A stretch of 25,328 nt of DNA from an uncultured Alistipes sp. (GCA_937880705.1 CALGRZ010000041.1:1-25328); one strand, 5' to 3'. Counted from the stretch's first letter, positions 17,546 through 24,679 are shown. Notes: generated from the letters alone by a model not told the origin. Translations and numbers: made by a program.

Positions 17546-18448
17546 CTACCTGCTGCCTATGGCCAGGAGCACCATGCCTATGAGTATGAGTAGGAGGTCT
17601 AACGCCTTGGAGCGGAGGTTCTTCTCGCCATAGAGCAGTGCTCCGCAGAGGAAGGTTACAACCACCGACGAGCGACGTATCATCGACACCACGGCAATCA
17701 TCGAGCCCTCGCTGTCGAGGGCGTGGTAGTAGCAGAAGTCAGCTGCCGACACGAAGAGCGATATAAGAGGTATGCTCCACACCCATCGAAAGCCCTCCTT
17801 GGCTCTCTTGGGCCACCATATAGCTGCGGTTATAACTGCCATCATACCAAGTTGATAGACCCCAAACCAGCTCTGCACGAAGAGGGGGTCTATGTTGTGT
17901 GACCAGATCAGATATTTATCCCACAAACCACTCACCGCGCCGAGCATCATAGCGGCAAAGAGTGCCCAGATGTGACGGCTGTGGCGGAAGCTGATATTCT
18001 CCTTGCGGCCGGCGATATTGAGCAGGTACAGCGATGCGATGGTGAGTATGACACCCGCCCACTGCCAGAGGTTGAGCCTCTCGCCAAAGAGCAGCGTAGC
18101 ACCAATGAGCACCATGACGGGGCGTGTGGCATTGACAGGCCCTACGATGGTCAGTGGCAGGTGCTTGATGGCGTAGTAGCCGCAGAGCCATGACGAGAGT
18201 GTTATCATCGCCTTTGTAGCCACCAGCGCATGCTCCTCGAAGCCATAGCTTACCGATGCGAGCATCGTGCCCTTGAACCACCCGAAGTCGAACTCCGCAT
18301 CGAGAATTACGGGCATGAAGATAAGCGTGCCGAAGAGGGTGTTGAGCAGCAGTACGGGTATTACGGCATTACCTTTGAGCGACTGCTTCTTGGCAACGTC
18401 GTAGAAGCCGAGCAAAAGGGCCGAGAGAAATGCTGCACCAACCCACAT
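17546..18448 (-). CDS. EamA/DMT-family membrane transporter
   Basis: A 300-residue integral inner-membrane protein with about ten hydrophobic segments arranged as two five-helix halves (drug/metabolite transporter superfamily). The first half contains the conserved LPLTIVGPVNATRPVMVLIGATLLFGERL stretch, typical of the end of an EamA repeat; the second half ends with VVTFLCGALLYGEKNLRSKALDLLLILIGMVLL, the equivalent place in repeat two. These proteins export or exchange small metabolites, but the substrate cannot be told from sequence. The start codon lies 5 bases after the prenyltransferase stop on the same strand, so the two are almost certainly co-transcribed. Confidence 0.82.
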   Translation of the reverse strand: MWVGAAFLSALLLGFYDVAKKQSLKGNAVIPVLLLNTLFGTLIFMPVILDAEFDFGWFKGTMLASVSYGFEEHALVATKAMITLSSWLCGYYAIKHLPLTIVGPVNATRPVMVLIGATLLFGERLNLWQWAGVILTIASLYLLNIAGRKENISFRHSRHIWALFAAMMLGAVSGLWDKYLIWSHNIDPLFVQSWFGVYQLGMMAVITAAIWWPKRAKEGFRWVWSIPLISLFVSAADFCYYHALDSEGSMIAVVSMIRRSSVVVTFLCGALLYGEKNLRSKALDLLLILIGMVLLAIGSR

Positions 18449-18453
18449 AACCG

Positions 18454-19317
18454 TTAGTAGATAAGCAGGTTAAGGATAAGGCATACGGCAAGCGTTACGC
18501 TGGCCATGGCATTCAGATTGCCAAAGGCGATACCTATGTTGCGCTGCTTGGTCGGGGTAACCAGAATATGCTCCAGCGTAAGTATCGCGGCAAAGAGCGT
18601 GCAGCCTAAATAGAGCAGCCACGACTGGGGCTGGTAGGATGCAAACCAGACGAGCAGAGCTACGCTTGCAATGTGCAGCAGTGCGCTGATAATCAGTGAT
18701 GTCCGTGCCGAGAAGTGCGACGGTATGGAGTGCAGTCCGTGGGCACGGTCATAGTCGGCATCCTGCAGTGCGTAGATGATGTCGAAGCCCGAGCACCAGG
18801 TCATGACCACAAGGGCAAGTATCCAGCACTCGATGGTCGAGCTACCCGTGACGGCCATATATGCGCCTACGGGTGCTATGCCGAGCGATATGCCGAGGAC
18901 GATATGTGCAAAGGCGGTAAAACGCTTGCAGTAGCTGTAAAACATCACCACGAAGAGTGCTACGGGCGAGAGCCATCCGCAGAGCGGGTTGATCGTGGCG
19001 GCCAGGGCGATGAAGAGTATGGCGTTGATCACCACAAAGCCGATGGCACCCTTGGCCGAGACCTTGCCGGCGGGGATTTCGCGTGTCGCTGTGCGGGGGT
19101 TCTCGGCATCGATAAACCTATCGGCCCAACGGTTGAAGCCCATGGCTACGTTGCGTGCAAAGACCATACAGCCAACCACTTGCAGGAGTAGCAGCCATAA
19201 GCTATGCTCCGTCTCGGTGGTCTGCCAGGCATAGGTAAACGATAGTAGTGCAAAGGGCATTGCAAAGATTGTGTGCGAGAACTTTACAAGTCGCAAATAG
19301 TCAGAAATTGTTGCCAT
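18454..19317 (-). CDS. UbiA-family prenyltransferase, probably menaquinone (futalosine) branch
   Basis: A 287-residue integral-membrane enzyme that joins a polyprenyl diphosphate to an aromatic acceptor. Both Mg-diphosphate motifs are intact: N62-R-W-A-D66-R-F-I-D70 and D179-I-I-Y-A-L-Q-D186-A-D-Y-D190. Eight or nine hydrophobic helices are visible. The sequence around the motifs (DAENPRTATREIPAG) resembles the UbiA relatives annotated as 4-hydroxybenzoate octaprenyltransferase in organisms that do not make ubiquinone, which act in the futalosine route to menaquinone (MqnP-type). That assignment is by family resemblance; no other menaquinone gene is in the window. A complete promoter lies upstream, and the EamA transporter follows with a 5-base gap. 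Confidence 0.85.
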   Translation of the reverse strand: MATISDYLRLVKFSHTIFAMPFALLSFTYAWQTTETEHSLWLLLLQVVGCMVFARNVAMGFNRWADRFIDAENPRTATREIPAGKVSAKGAIGFVVINAILFIALAATINPLCGWLSPVALFVVMFYSYCKRFTAFAHIVLGISLGIAPVGAYMAVTGSSTIECWILALVVMTWCSGFDIIYALQDADYDRAHGLHSIPSHFSARTSLIISALLHIASVALLVWFASYQPQSWLLYLGCTLFAAILTLEHILVTPTKQRNIGIAFGNLNAMASVTLAVCLILNLLIY

Positions 19318-19346
19318 AATAGAGCGTGTCTAAAATTTGCCGACTG

Positions 19347-19377
19347 CAAAGGTACGAAGAAAAGTTCAAAGAGCAAA
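19347..19377 (-). promoter_or_regulatory. Bacteroidetes-type promoter of the UbiA gene
   Basis: On the minus strand TTTG (19374-19377) and TACCTTTG (19347-19354) are separated by 19 bases, a full match to the TTTG-N19-21-TAnnTTTG consensus. It lies 30 bases before the start codon. It probably drives the prenyltransferase and the EamA transporter together. Confidence 0.75.
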
Positions 19378-19381
19378 AAGA

Positions 19382-19410
19382 GTTGTTAGTTATTAGTTAT
19401 TAGTTGTTAG
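19382..19410 (+). repeat. TTAGTTAT/TTAGTTG short tandem tract
   Basis: A run of repeats based on TTAGTTA, with TTAGTTG at both ends, directly before the inverted-repeat element at 19412. It looks like a simple slippage tract in the intergenic region. Confidence 0.55.
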
Positions 19411-19411
19411 A

Positions 19412-19505
19412 GTGTCATCTTGAGTGAAGTGAAAGATCTCAAGGTCAGCACAAACATCACCATAATTGCTAACTGCGAGATTCTTCGCTCTGCTCAGAAG
19501 GACAC
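19412..19505. repeat. 94-bp imperfect inverted-repeat element
   Basis: The left arm at 19412-19440 (begins GTGTCATCTTGAG) and right arm at 19477-19505 (ends CAGAAGGACAC) match as reverse complements at 20 of 29 positions, around a 36-base centre. The arms resemble the GTCATTCTGAGC...GAAGAATCTC palindromes scattered between genes in many Bacteroidetes. It has no coding capacity and looks like a small non-autonomous element or a decayed hairpin. Confidence 0.6.
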
Positions 19506-19562
19506 TGCAAGCATAAAAAGCAATGTATAAATTGGGTTGTTATTTGTGTGCTATAATAGATT

Positions 19563-19590
19563 GCACGGGTATTAAAAAAGATACCCGTGC
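19563..19590 (+). repeat. strongest hairpin, first unit of the left array
   Basis: GCACGGGTAT and ATACCCGTGC form a perfect 10-bp stem around TAAAAAAG, followed by TGGTTTTA. Its central 20 bases (19567-19586) match the array repeat found 56 bases further on. It may be the founding unit, or a terminator-like unit at the array edge. Confidence 0.6.
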
Positions 19591-19982
19591 TGGTTTTATA
19601 TGGGGTGATTCTTTTGCTGTTAGGGTGTTAAAAATAACACCCATATCAAGTGTGTGTGGTGTGTCACTACCAGAGGTTATGGGTGTTAAAATTAGTACCT
19701 AATATGAAGTGTTGTGGTGCGCCACTACCAGCAGTCGTGGATGTTAAAAATAGTACCCGCATCAGAGGGGTAGCTCTATTGTTTCGGGGACTAAAATTAG
19801 TACCCATAAACACGCAACTTTACGTTTGTTATGGGTATTAAAAATGACACCCATATCCGTGGTACATACCTCTTTTTTAGGGTGCTAAAATTAGTACCTA
19901 TATAACACCATTGTTTCCGTTGTTTTGGGTGTTAAAATTAGTACCTGCGCCCTCATCGTTGTAGGTATTTAAGAATCGTACT
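19567..19982 (+). repeat. left hairpin-repeat array (nine units)
   Basis: Nine copies of a 20-nt unit, consensus GGGTGTTAAAATTAGTACCC, start at 19567, 19623, 19681, 19739, 19786, 19833, 19880, 19927 and 19963 (the last degenerate). Most units can fold into an 8-bp stem with a 4-base loop if G-U pairs are allowed in the plus-strand RNA; some have one mismatch. Start-to-start distances are 56, 58, 58, 47, 47, 47, 47 and 36. The 38-, 27- and 16-nt segments between units fall into related families rather than being unique. The 58- and 47-nt periods are not multiples of three, so this is not a repetitive protein gene. The stretch from 19983 to 20176 is AT-rich and holds no further unit and no clear promoter. 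Confidence 0.8.
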
Positions 19983-20176
19983 CAATAACTTTACGAACTG
20001 TAAATATTACATTTTGGCTAATAATTGTAATAATCAATATTATAAGAGCGTTATAAGAGGAGAAATCAAAAACAGGGTTATGGGAGTTCATATTAATGTC
20101 GCAAGTATCTGATTGCTTGTGATGGTTGCGGTACTTTCATCATTACAATAAATAAGAAGCAATAAATTGTTTTATT

Positions 20177-21619
20177 ATGAAGTGGTTATTGTCGTTTTGT
20201 CTGCTATTATGGGTACAATCAATTCAGGCGCAACATATCGCGGAAACTCCTGATGTTGAAAGCATAAAGCAACGTTCTGTCGCTGTGAAAAATAGTGCTG
20301 CTGCCATCCGAGACCTTCAGACGGTTCATTATGGCAGTTGGACTGATTTGCCAATTAGTAGTATTCATCCAACCGTTGATTCGCTACTGACACCGTCAAT
20401 AAAAGAGGAACTGCTTCAACAGATAAATCTCCGCCATACTCTATTAGGAAAAGACACTCTACTTACAGCAGACCTGTTTTACATCCTACGTCCATATATT
20501 GATTGGTTACACGAAGTTGACCCTCACTATCGCATCGGTGCCAGAATACCCATTGATGCTCGTGTCTACAAGACCAAACGGGAGTTTATGAAAACTCGTC
20601 GAGGACTTGGCGTTAATCTACTTTGTGTGCAAGATACGTTGATAGTCAACACCTCAGTAAACCCGCTATTTCGCAAAGGCGATATGATTGTGGCAATCAA
20701 TGGCATCAATGCATCGGAGCTACTTGAGTTTAATTACCACGACCGCTACACTACGCCCGAGGTTTTGCTGCAAAACTACTATTTTCAGCATCTTCCAAAG
20801 GATTATACCGTTCAACTTATTCGTAACGATGAATTAATGACAATTACAACCGATGGTCTGCGCTTACAGAAGGCAGCCTCATCGTTGGCTATAGAGGAGT
20901 CGATGGATAAAAATATCCGCATATACGAATCTGCCCAAACTGGCTATATAGCACTGCCCAAATTCTCCTATTTTTACAATCCGAGAATTATCAAGACACT
21001 GCAATCGCAGATCGCTAAATTCAAGGCGAAAAACTGCAAAAATGTAATCCTTGATTTGCGATATAATACAGGAGGTAGCGGATATATGTTCGACAAGCTA
21101 TTATCGCTATTTATCAACCGCCCAACAATTCCTTATCTCAAATCGCAAAAATTGAGGGTATCTCCATATACCATCGAGGATTATGAATTTATCACGGAGG
21201 AGATGATAGGGCAAACCATCACTTTACCCGATAGCTGTGTTGTAAAGAGAATTGAACTCGATCCCGAGTTATATATTGGAGATGATATAGACATCTACGT
21301 CTTAATGAGTAGAAATACATCCTCCATTGCAGCCTCGTTTTGTAACATATTACAATACAATGGCGCCGCCACATTGGTCGGAGAGCCACTTTGCCACAAT
21401 GCTCTTCGTTATGGAGAGACGGTGACAGGTGAGATATGGTTATCATCATTGTTGTATGAAGCCTCCATTGCTACCACAGAATATGAGGAACACTCCCTTG
21501 CTATCGACGGGGTACTAATGCCGGATATAACGATTTCATACGCCGCAGAGGATTACCTCTCGGGGCAGGATGCAATGTTGGATCAGGTGTTAGAGATTAT
21601 ACGACAGAGCGGGTACTAA
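20177..21619 (+). CDS. secreted S41-like peptidase with PDZ-like region, array-embedded
   Basis: A 480-residue protein. A signal peptide covers residues 1-19 (MKWLLSFCLLLWVQSIQAQ). A PDZ-like turn (NPLFRKGDMIVAINGINASEL) lies around 165-185. The S41 core has VILDLRYNTGG at 290-300 and SRNTSSIAASF at 378-388, where Ser383 aligns with the catalytic Ser of C-terminal processing peptidases. The Lys found about 25 residues later in CtpA-like enzymes (G-K-G) is not present; the region reads CHNALRYGETVTG. It may therefore use another base, as tricorn-type S41 enzymes do, or be inactive. Base composition is clearly more AT-rich than the flanking genes and codon choice differs, suggesting transfer. 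The last three codons (GGG TAC TAA) lie inside a hairpin repeat, and repeat arrays flank it on both sides. Confidence 0.75.
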   Translation: MKWLLSFCLLLWVQSIQAQHIAETPDVESIKQRSVAVKNSAAAIRDLQTVHYGSWTDLPISSIHPTVDSLLTPSIKEELLQQINLRHTLLGKDTLLTADLFYILRPYIDWLHEVDPHYRIGARIPIDARVYKTKREFMKTRRGLGVNLLCVQDTLIVNTSVNPLFRKGDMIVAINGINASELLEFNYHDRYTTPEVLLQNYYFQHLPKDYTVQLIRNDELMTITTDGLRLQKAASSLAIEESMDKNIRIYESAQTGYIALPKFSYFYNPRIIKTLQSQIAKFKAKNCKNVILDLRYNTGGSGYMFDKLLSLFINRPTIPYLKSQKLRVSPYTIEDYEFITEEMIGQTITLPDSCVVKRIELDPELYIGDDIDIYVLMSRNTSSIAASFCNILQYNGAATLVGEPLCHNALRYGETVTGEIWLSSLLYEASIATTEYEEHSLAIDGVLMPDITISYAAEDYLSGQDAMLDQVLEIIRQSGY

Positions 21620-21829
21620 AAATGACACCCATATCAGTGGAACATACCTGTTGTTTCGGGTGTTAAAATTAGTACCTATATAACACCATTGTTTCCGTTG
21701 TTTAGGGTGTTAAAAATCACACCTGCAAACACCCGACTTTACATTTGTCGTGGGTGTTAAAAATAGTACCCATATAAGGTGTGTGCGGTGTGTCATTACA
21801 TGGAGTTGTGGGTGTTAAAAATAGTACCT
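21611..21829 (+). repeat. right hairpin-repeat array (five units)
   Basis: Five more copies of the same 20-nt unit start at 21611, 21658, 21705, 21752 and 21810, in the same orientation as the left array (spacing 47, 47, 47, 58). The first unit contains the stop codon of the S41-like gene. The segments after the first and second units match those after the units at 19833 and 19880. The segment after the third matches that after 19786, and the one after the fourth matches those after 19623 and 19681. The two arrays therefore share ancestry by segmental duplication. Confidence 0.8.
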
Positions 21830-21855
21830 ATTTTTGAAAATTTTGCAGAATTTAT

Positions 21856-21886
21856 TTTGCGGTAGGGATTATTTTCGTTACCTTTG
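21856..21886 (+). promoter_or_regulatory. Bacteroidetes-type promoter of the HTH gene
   Basis: TTTG (21856-21859) and TACCTTTG (21879-21886) are separated by 19 bases, a full consensus match. The promoter begins 27 bases after the last array repeat and leads into the small DNA-binding protein gene at 21943 with a leader of about 50 bases. The remaining bases around it (21830-21942) hold nothing else recognisable. Confidence 0.78.
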
Positions 21887-21942
21887 TATAATAGGAGGTT
21901 GATGTATGGTTAACCAATTTATAATCACTAATTTATATTATT

Positions 21943-22212
21943 ATGGATGGCGTGAAAAATAGCAAGATTAGGCGAGCGTCGAAGAGTGATAAACACAGAA
22001 ACAGCTATCTGCCTGGCGACAACCCCGTGGGTGATCTATTCAACCGCTATCCGATGCTTAATGTTAGACAAGTGGCCAAGGCGATGGGTATCAATGCCTC
22101 GCTAATGCAGCAGTATGTAAATGGTCGCAAGCGTCCCTCGTTTGAGCGTGCTGTGGAGATCGAGGCTTACATCCACTCGTTGGCTGCAGAACTTGCCAAA
22201 ATCCGCCTATAA
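21943..22212 (+). CDS. small HicB/XRE-like helix-turn-helix protein
   Basis: An 89-residue basic protein. Residues 40-75 form a helix-turn-helix, LNVRQVAKAMGINASLMQQYVNGRKRPSFERAVEIEAYI, closely resembling the C-terminal DNA-binding part of HicB-type antitoxins in Bacteroidetes, followed by a short C-terminal helix. The N-terminal 35 residues are basic and polar (KNSKIRRASKSDKHRNS) and lack the HicB partial RNase fold. No HicA toxin gene is adjacent, so it is either a solitary regulator or a remnant of a toxin-antitoxin pair. It lies between the hairpin array and the lepA promoter and has its own complete promoter. Targets are unknown; nearby palindromes are candidates. Confidence 0.75.
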   Translation: MDGVKNSKIRRASKSDKHRNSYLPGDNPVGDLFNRYPMLNVRQVAKAMGINASLMQQYVNGRKRPSFERAVEIEAYIHSLAAELAKIRL

Positions 22213-22241
22213 TATCCCGCCCAATTGACGAGAAAATATGT

Positions 22242-22260
22242 ATACACTTTGCAAGTGTAT
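22242..22260. promoter_or_regulatory. 19-bp perfect palindrome over the lepA -33 box
   Basis: ATACACTT and AAGTGTAT flank TGC. The 8-bp arms match perfectly, and the -33 TTTG of the lepA promoter (22248-22251) lies inside the palindrome. Protein bound here would be expected to block the promoter. It is 30 bases downstream of the HTH gene, so autoregulation or coupling is possible, but no binding data exist. Confidence 0.5.
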
Positions 22261-22279
22261 CGTTTTTTTTATATATTTG
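22248..22279 (+). promoter_or_regulatory. Bacteroidetes-type promoter of lepA
   Basis: TTTG (22248-22251) and TATATTTG (22272-22279) are separated by 20 bases, within the 19-21 base consensus spacing. The lepA start codon is 45 bases further on, so the leader is about 38 bases. Confidence 0.75.
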
Positions 22280-22323
22280 CACGCTAATATTAGTTATAAG
22301 GTAATCAATCACATCGTCAGAAG

Positions 22324-24114
22324 ATGAAGAATATACGCAACTTTTGCATTATCGCACATATCGACCACGGTAAGAGTACACTTGCTGATCGTCTGTTGGA
22401 GAAGACAAACACGCTGAATCAGCGTGAGATGCAGGCGCAGGTGCTCGATGATATGGATCTTGAGCGCGAGAAGGGTATCACCATCAAGAGCCACGCCATT
22501 CAGATGGAGTACAAGGCACGCAATGGCGAAAGCTATACCCTCAACCTTATCGACACCCCAGGACATGTCGATTTCTCGTATGAGGTGTCGCGTGCTATCG
22601 CTTCGTGCGAGGGTGCACTCCTTGTGGTAGATGCCACACAGGGTATTCAGGCGCAGACCATCTCAAATCTATATCTTGCTCTTGGTCAGGACCTTGAAAT
22701 TATCCCCGTGCTCAACAAGATTGATTGTGAGTCGGCGATGATTGACGAGGTCAAGGACCAGATTATCGACCTTATCGGTTGCAAGGAGGAGGAGATATTG
22801 CTCGCCTCGGGCAAGACAGGTCAGGGCGTTGAGGATGTCTTGGAGGCTATCGTGGAGCGTATACCTGCCCCTGAGGGTGATGACGATGCACCGTTGCAGG
22901 CGCTTATCTTCGACTCTGTATTCAACCCCTTCCGAGGCATTATCGCCTACTTCCGTGTCTTCAACGGCACTATCCGCAAGGGCGACCACGTGAAGTTCTT
23001 CAACACGGGTAGCGAGTACGATGCCGATGAGATTGGCGTTTTGAAGCTCAAGATGTCGGAGCGTGGCGAGATTAAGGCGGGCGATGTGGGCTATATCTGC
23101 TCAGGTATCAAGAACTCAACAGATGTCAAGGTGGGTGATACCATCACCTCTGTTGCTAACCCCTGTACCGAGGCCATTGCTGGTTTCGAGGATGTCAAGC
23201 CTATGGTCTTTGCAGGTGTCTACCCCGTAGAGGCTGACCAGTATGAGGACTTGCGTGCTTCGTTGGAGAAGCTCAAGCTCAACGATGCCTCGCTAACCTT
23301 CGAGCCTGAGAGCTCGTTGGCCCTCGGCTTCGGCTTCCGTTGTGGCTTCCTTGGCCTGCTCCATATGGAGATTATTCAGGAGCGCCTCTACCGCGAGTTC
23401 GATATGGATGTTATCACCACCGTGCCCAATGTGTCGTACCATATCACCACCACGCAGGGCGAGGAGCTTGAGGTGCACAACCCATCGGGCTTGCCTGAGA
23501 TTACCAAGGTGGCAAAGATTGAGGAGCCATATATCCTTGCGCAGATTATCACCAAGGCCGATTTCTTGGGTAATGTTCTGAAGCTCTGCATCGACAAGCG
23601 CGGTGTTATGAAGAACCAGTCGTATATCACGCAAGACCGTGTGGAGGTGAACTTCGAGATGCCCCTCTCGGAGATTGTCTTCGACTTCTACGATAAGCTG
23701 AAGAGTATATCGAAGGGTTACGCCTCGTTTGACTACCATCGCACAGGCTATCAGCCCAGTAAGTTGGCAAAACTCGATATTCTGCTCAATGGCGAGGCTG
23801 TCGATGCTCTCTCGTCGCTTATCTATGCCGACCACGCCTACGACTTTGGGCGTAAGATGTGCGAGAAGCTTAAGGAGCTTATCCCTCGTCAGCAGTTTGA
23901 TATCGCTATTCAGGCGGCTATCGGTGCCAAGATTATCGCCCGCGAGACCGTAAAGGCTGTGCGTAAGGATGTTACGGCAAAGTGTTATGGCGGTGATATC
24001 TCGCGTAAGCGTAAGCTGCTGGAGAAGCAGAAGGCGGGTAAGAAGCGTATGCGTCAGATTGGCTCGGTACAGGTACCTCAGTCGGCGTTCTTGGCTGTCC
24101 TGAAGATGGACTAA
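22324..24114 (+). CDS. lepA: elongation factor 4 (ribosomal back-translocase, LepA)
   Basis: A 596-residue translational GTPase of standard LepA length. G1 is AHIDHGKST (about 10-18), G2 is within [11 protein letters not shown]3 is DTPGH (about 77-81), and G4 is NKID. EF-G-like domains II, III and V follow, with the LepA-specific C-terminal domain (about 485-596) containing [28 protein letters not shown], and no EF-G domain IV. It acts on stalled or wrongly translocated ribosomes at the membrane-cytosol interface. The start is the first Met of [12 protein letters not shown]; no better upstream start exists. It is transcribed from its own promoter just after the small HTH gene and is followed by repeat-rich DNA without a classical terminator. 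Confidence 0.97.
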   Translation: MKNIRNFCIIAHIDHGKSTLADRLLEKTNTLNQREMQAQVLDDMDLEREKGITIKSHAIQMEYKARNGESYTLNLIDTPGHVDFSYEVSRAIASCEGALLVVDATQGIQAQTISNLYLALGQDLEIIPVLNKIDCESAMIDEVKDQIIDLIGCKEEEILLASGKTGQGVEDVLEAIVERIPAPEGDDDAPLQALIFDSVFNPFRGIIAYFRVFNGTIRKGDHVKFFNTGSEYDADEIGVLKLKMSERGEIKAGDVGYICSGIKNSTDVKVGDTITSVANPCTEAIAGFEDVKPMVFAGVYPVEADQYEDLRASLEKLKLNDASLTFEPESSLALGFGFRCGFLGLLHMEIIQERLYREFDMDVITTVPNVSYHITTTQGEELEVHNPSGLPEITKVAKIEEPYILAQIITKADFLGNVLKLCIDKRGVMKNQSYITQDRVEVNFEMPLSEIVFDFYDKLKSISKGYASFDYHRTGYQPSKLAKLDILLNGEAVDALSSLIYADHAYDFGRKMCEKLKELIPRQQFDIAIQAAIGAKIIARETVKAVRKDVTAKCYGGDISRKRKLLEKQKAGKKRMRQIGSVQVPQSAFLAVLKMD

Positions 24115-24119
24115 TCTCT

Positions 24120-24368
24120 TTGTTGTGATAAGGGGTCATCTGCGGCATCTGGCTTGTTCGCAAATTCCTCATTTACTTCAAGTAAACTGCGGATTTGCAA
24201 ACTGCGACCAGCTACCACATCTGACACCCTTCTAACAACAAATATTTGCTGTGATAAGGGGTCATCTTCGAAGCTTTGCTTGTCTGAAAAATACTCATTT
24301 ACCTCAAGTAAACTCCGCTTTTTCAGCCTGCGACAAATCTCCAAATCTGACACCCTTCTAACAACAAA
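24120..24368 (-). repeat. two tandem 126-nt structured repeats downstream of lepA
   Basis: Copy 1 spans about 24120-24242 and copy 2 about 24246-24368, with an exact 126-base offset at both ends. Each has outer imperfect inverted ends (TTGTTGTGATAAGGG and CCCTTCTAACAACAA) and an inner hairpin whose tip is TTTACyTCAAGTAAA. Inner stem arms differ between copies but stay paired: GCAAAT/ATTTGC in copy 1, CTGAAAAA/TTTTTCAG in copy 2, and CTGG/CCAG against TTTG/CAAA further out. The minus strand is also open across both copies with a 42-residue repeat (RSLLEVNE, DDPLSQQ). A structured RNA or a mobile palindromic element fits better than a gene. Confidence 0.65.
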
Positions 24369-24392
24369 TTGTGCAAGCCTGAAAGTTTGTGT

Positions 24393-24575
24393 TTTAGGGA
24401 GTTTAGGGAAATTAGTGAGTTTAGGGAGTTTAGGGAGTTTAAGGAGTTTAGCGGTTTATGCCTCTACCATCCCTAAATTCCTTAACTTCCCTAAATTCCC
24501 TAAACTCCTTAAACTCCCTAAACTCCCTAAATTCCTTAACGACCCTAAGGACCCTAAGGTCCCTAAGGCCCTTAA
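24393..24575. repeat. TTTAGGGAG nonamer repeats forming a 32-bp perfect inverted repeat
   Basis: On the left are degenerate nonamers TTTAGGGAG (24393-24451). On the right are their complements, CTCCCTAAA and TTCCCTAAA (24470-24536), trailing into CCCTAAGGA-like units to about 24575. Bases 24420-24451 are exactly reverse-complementary to 24500-24531, with a 48-base loop. It may serve as the terminator of lepA transcription, but the size and the nonamer origin suggest a slippage-generated element. It holds no gene. Confidence 0.7.
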
Positions 24576-24595
24576 AACCCCTAATGACTTAGGTC

Positions 24596-24623
24596 GGTAG
24601 ACGGTAGACGGTAGACGGTCGAC
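24596..24623 (+). repeat. GGTAGAC heptamer tract
   Basis: Three exact GGTAGAC heptamers (24596-24616) are followed by GGTCGAC (24617-24623). It sits 58 bases upstream of the lipoprotein start. A tract of this kind can gain or lose units by slippage. Confidence 0.7.
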
Positions 24624-24644
24624 GTTGGTTGGTCGTCGGTTGCC

Positions 24645-24679
24645 TCAACTCTCAACTTTCAACTTTCAACTTTCAACTC
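24645..24679 (+). repeat. TCAACTT heptamer tract touching the start codon
   Basis: Five consecutive heptamers (TCAACTC, three TCAACTT, TCAACTC) end one base before the ATG at 24681. They fill the place where a ribosome-binding region would be, so a change in unit number would alter the leader of the lipoprotein gene. No TAnnTTTG promoter is visible nearby. Confidence 0.75.

Noticed and set aside
19650..19841. Small plus-strand protein of 63 residues within the array
   Set aside because: The 47- and 58-nt periods are not multiples of three, so a conserved repeat protein is impossible; the open frame appears to be chance.
20080..20112. Ten-codon upstream frame before the S41-like gene
   Set aside because: It is very short and lacks supporting conservation; an AGGAGA stretch lies upstream but at poor spacing.
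21611..21630. Intrinsic terminator of the S41-like gene
   Set aside because: The unit can fold, but no T run follows, and the same unit occurs 13 more times where no gene ends.
19567..21829. CRISPR array
   Set aside because: Repeats are only 20 nt and degenerate, spacers come in related families of 38, 27 and 16 nt rather than unique sequences, and no cas gene is present.
24111..24353. Minus-strand 80-residue repeat protein
   Set aside because: The frame is open over both 126-nt copies, but there is no promoter, and the paired changes in the stems point to nucleic-acid structure. Kept only as a remark under the repeat.
24154..24600. Plus-strand 148-residue protein
   Set aside because: It runs across the structured repeats and the nonamer tract and is low-complexity; there is no family resemblance.
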